The notes beneath the pieces were generated by a model. It made no database searches. It had not been told where the DNA came from and worked only from the letters and a program-made list of their open reading frames with translations. Both the position numbers and the translations under genes were made by a program. Shown here piece by piece: positions 4,521 through 5,020 of a DNA stretch of 5,020 nt; positions within the stretch are counted from its first letter, which is position 1; the number at the start of each line of letters is the position of its first letter. Source of the DNA: Pseudomonadota bacterium (GTDB lineage Bacteria > Pseudomonadota > Alphaproteobacteria > Micropepsales > Micropepsaceae); assembly GCA_021817355.1 (NCBI GenBank), contig JAKAVI010000258.1, positions 1 to 5,020 on the forward strand, written 5' to 3'.

Positions 4521-5020
4521 ATGGCCGACCCGTTCACGTTGCCGCCGCTGCCCTACGACCAGAAGGCGCTTGAGCCTGTAATTTCGTCGAACACGCTCGG
4601 TTTTCATTATGGGAAGCATCACCAGGCCTATGTCACCAATCTCAACAAGCTGGTCCAAGGCAGCGAGTTTGAGAGCATGGGGCTCGAGGATGTCATCCGC
4701 AAAAGCCACGGCAAGAATGCGGGCATCTTCAACAATGCCGCTCAGATCTGGAATCACACGTTCTATTGGCACAGCCTGAAGCCCGGCGGCAGCCAGCCAG
4801 CGGGCAAGCTCAAGGAGGCGATCGAGACTTTTGGCGGGCTGGAGAAACTCAAGGCCGAGTTTGCCGAGGCTGCCAAAACCCAGTTCGGCTCGGGTTGGGC
4901 TTGGATCGCTGCCCGCGGAGGCAAGCTGGAGGTGTTGAAAACCGGCAATGCCGAAACGCCGCTGGTCGGTGGCGCCACGGCCCTGCTGACCATCGATGTC
5001 TGGGAACACGCCTATTACCT
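4521..5020 (+). CDS. sodB: Iron superoxide dismutase (Fe-SOD), C-terminus cut off by window edge
   Basis: 166 residues are visible of a usual ~200. The enzyme converts two superoxide radicals to oxygen and hydrogen peroxide in the cytoplasm, as a dimer; no signal peptide is seen. The N-terminal alpha-hairpin domain starts with FTLPPLPYD (5-13). Metal ligands are H29 in FHYGKHHQAY, H79 in WNHTFYW, and D159 and H163 in DVWEHAYY. H33 and Y37 fit the second-shell gateway residues. The iron-type glutamine is Q75 in FNNAAQIWNH (70-79), and TALLTIDVWEHAYY also follows the iron rather than the manganese pattern. This supports Fe-SOD, although cambialistic use of manganese cannot be excluded. It appears to be transcribed alone, from a leader with an EcfG-like promoter, a hairpin and a palindrome, suggesting control by general stress and perhaps a second regulator. 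No defect is seen. Confidence 0.95.
   Translation, partial: MADPFTLPPLPYDQKALEPVISSNTLGFHYGKHHQAYVTNLNKLVQGSEFESMGLEDVIRKSHGKNAGIFNNAAQIWNHTFYWHSLKPGGSQPAGKLKEAIETFGGLEKLKAEFAEAAKTQFGSGWAWIAARGGKLEVLKTGNAETPLVGGATALLTIDVWEHAYY

Noticed and set aside
4416..5009. Minus-strand 197-codon frame opposite sodB
   Set aside because: This is the antisense frame of a clearly conserved Fe-SOD with all visible metal ligands; its codons are explained by the sense strand.

Overview
The window is GC-rich bacterial DNA with strong G/C preference at third codon positions. It most likely comes from an alphaproteobacterium. The direct support is two intergenic matches to the promoter pattern of EcfG, the general-stress sigma factor confined to Alphaproteobacteria (GGAAC, 16-17 bases, then cGTT). 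A sphingomonad-like host is my guess from the look of the small basic protein and the metabolic genes; the sequence does not prove it.

Layout from left to right. (1) On the minus strand, 1-776 holds the N-terminal half of an AMP-forming medium/long-chain acyl-CoA ligase that runs off the left edge. (2) A gene-free divergent region follows (777-1116), with a plausible sigma70-type promoter for the ligase and a strong hairpin at 991-1013. (3) On the plus strand, a 439-residue major facilitator permease of the metabolite:H+ symporter type (1117-2436) is followed 30 bases later by a 461-residue class III, PLP-dependent omega-amino acid/GABA-type aminotransferase (2467-3852). The pair looks like an operon. 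(4) Just after the aminotransferase stop there is an exact EcfG-type promoter (3864-3889), a structured leader (3904-3946) and a 70-residue basic, coiled-coil-like protein of unknown function (3971-4183). (5) A stretch without a convincing gene (4184-4400) leads to a second, near-exact EcfG-type promoter (4401-4425), a hairpin (4433-4456), a 16-base near-palindrome (4468-4483), and the iron superoxide dismutase gene sodB (from 4521, cut by the right edge).

Two themes emerge. The left and centre look like a small catabolic module: a permease imports an organic acid or amino acid, the transaminase removes its amino group onto a keto acid such as pyruvate, and the divergent ligase may activate a carboxylic acid to its CoA thioester. 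The substrate cannot be read from sequence. The right side looks like a stress-response block, in which a small unknown protein and Fe-SOD each have an EcfG-like promoter closely followed by a leader hairpin. I see no mobile element, CRISPR array, tRNA or rRNA. The possible regulatory RNA/DNA structures of the stress block are the most unusual content; I did not find a clearly new multi-gene system.
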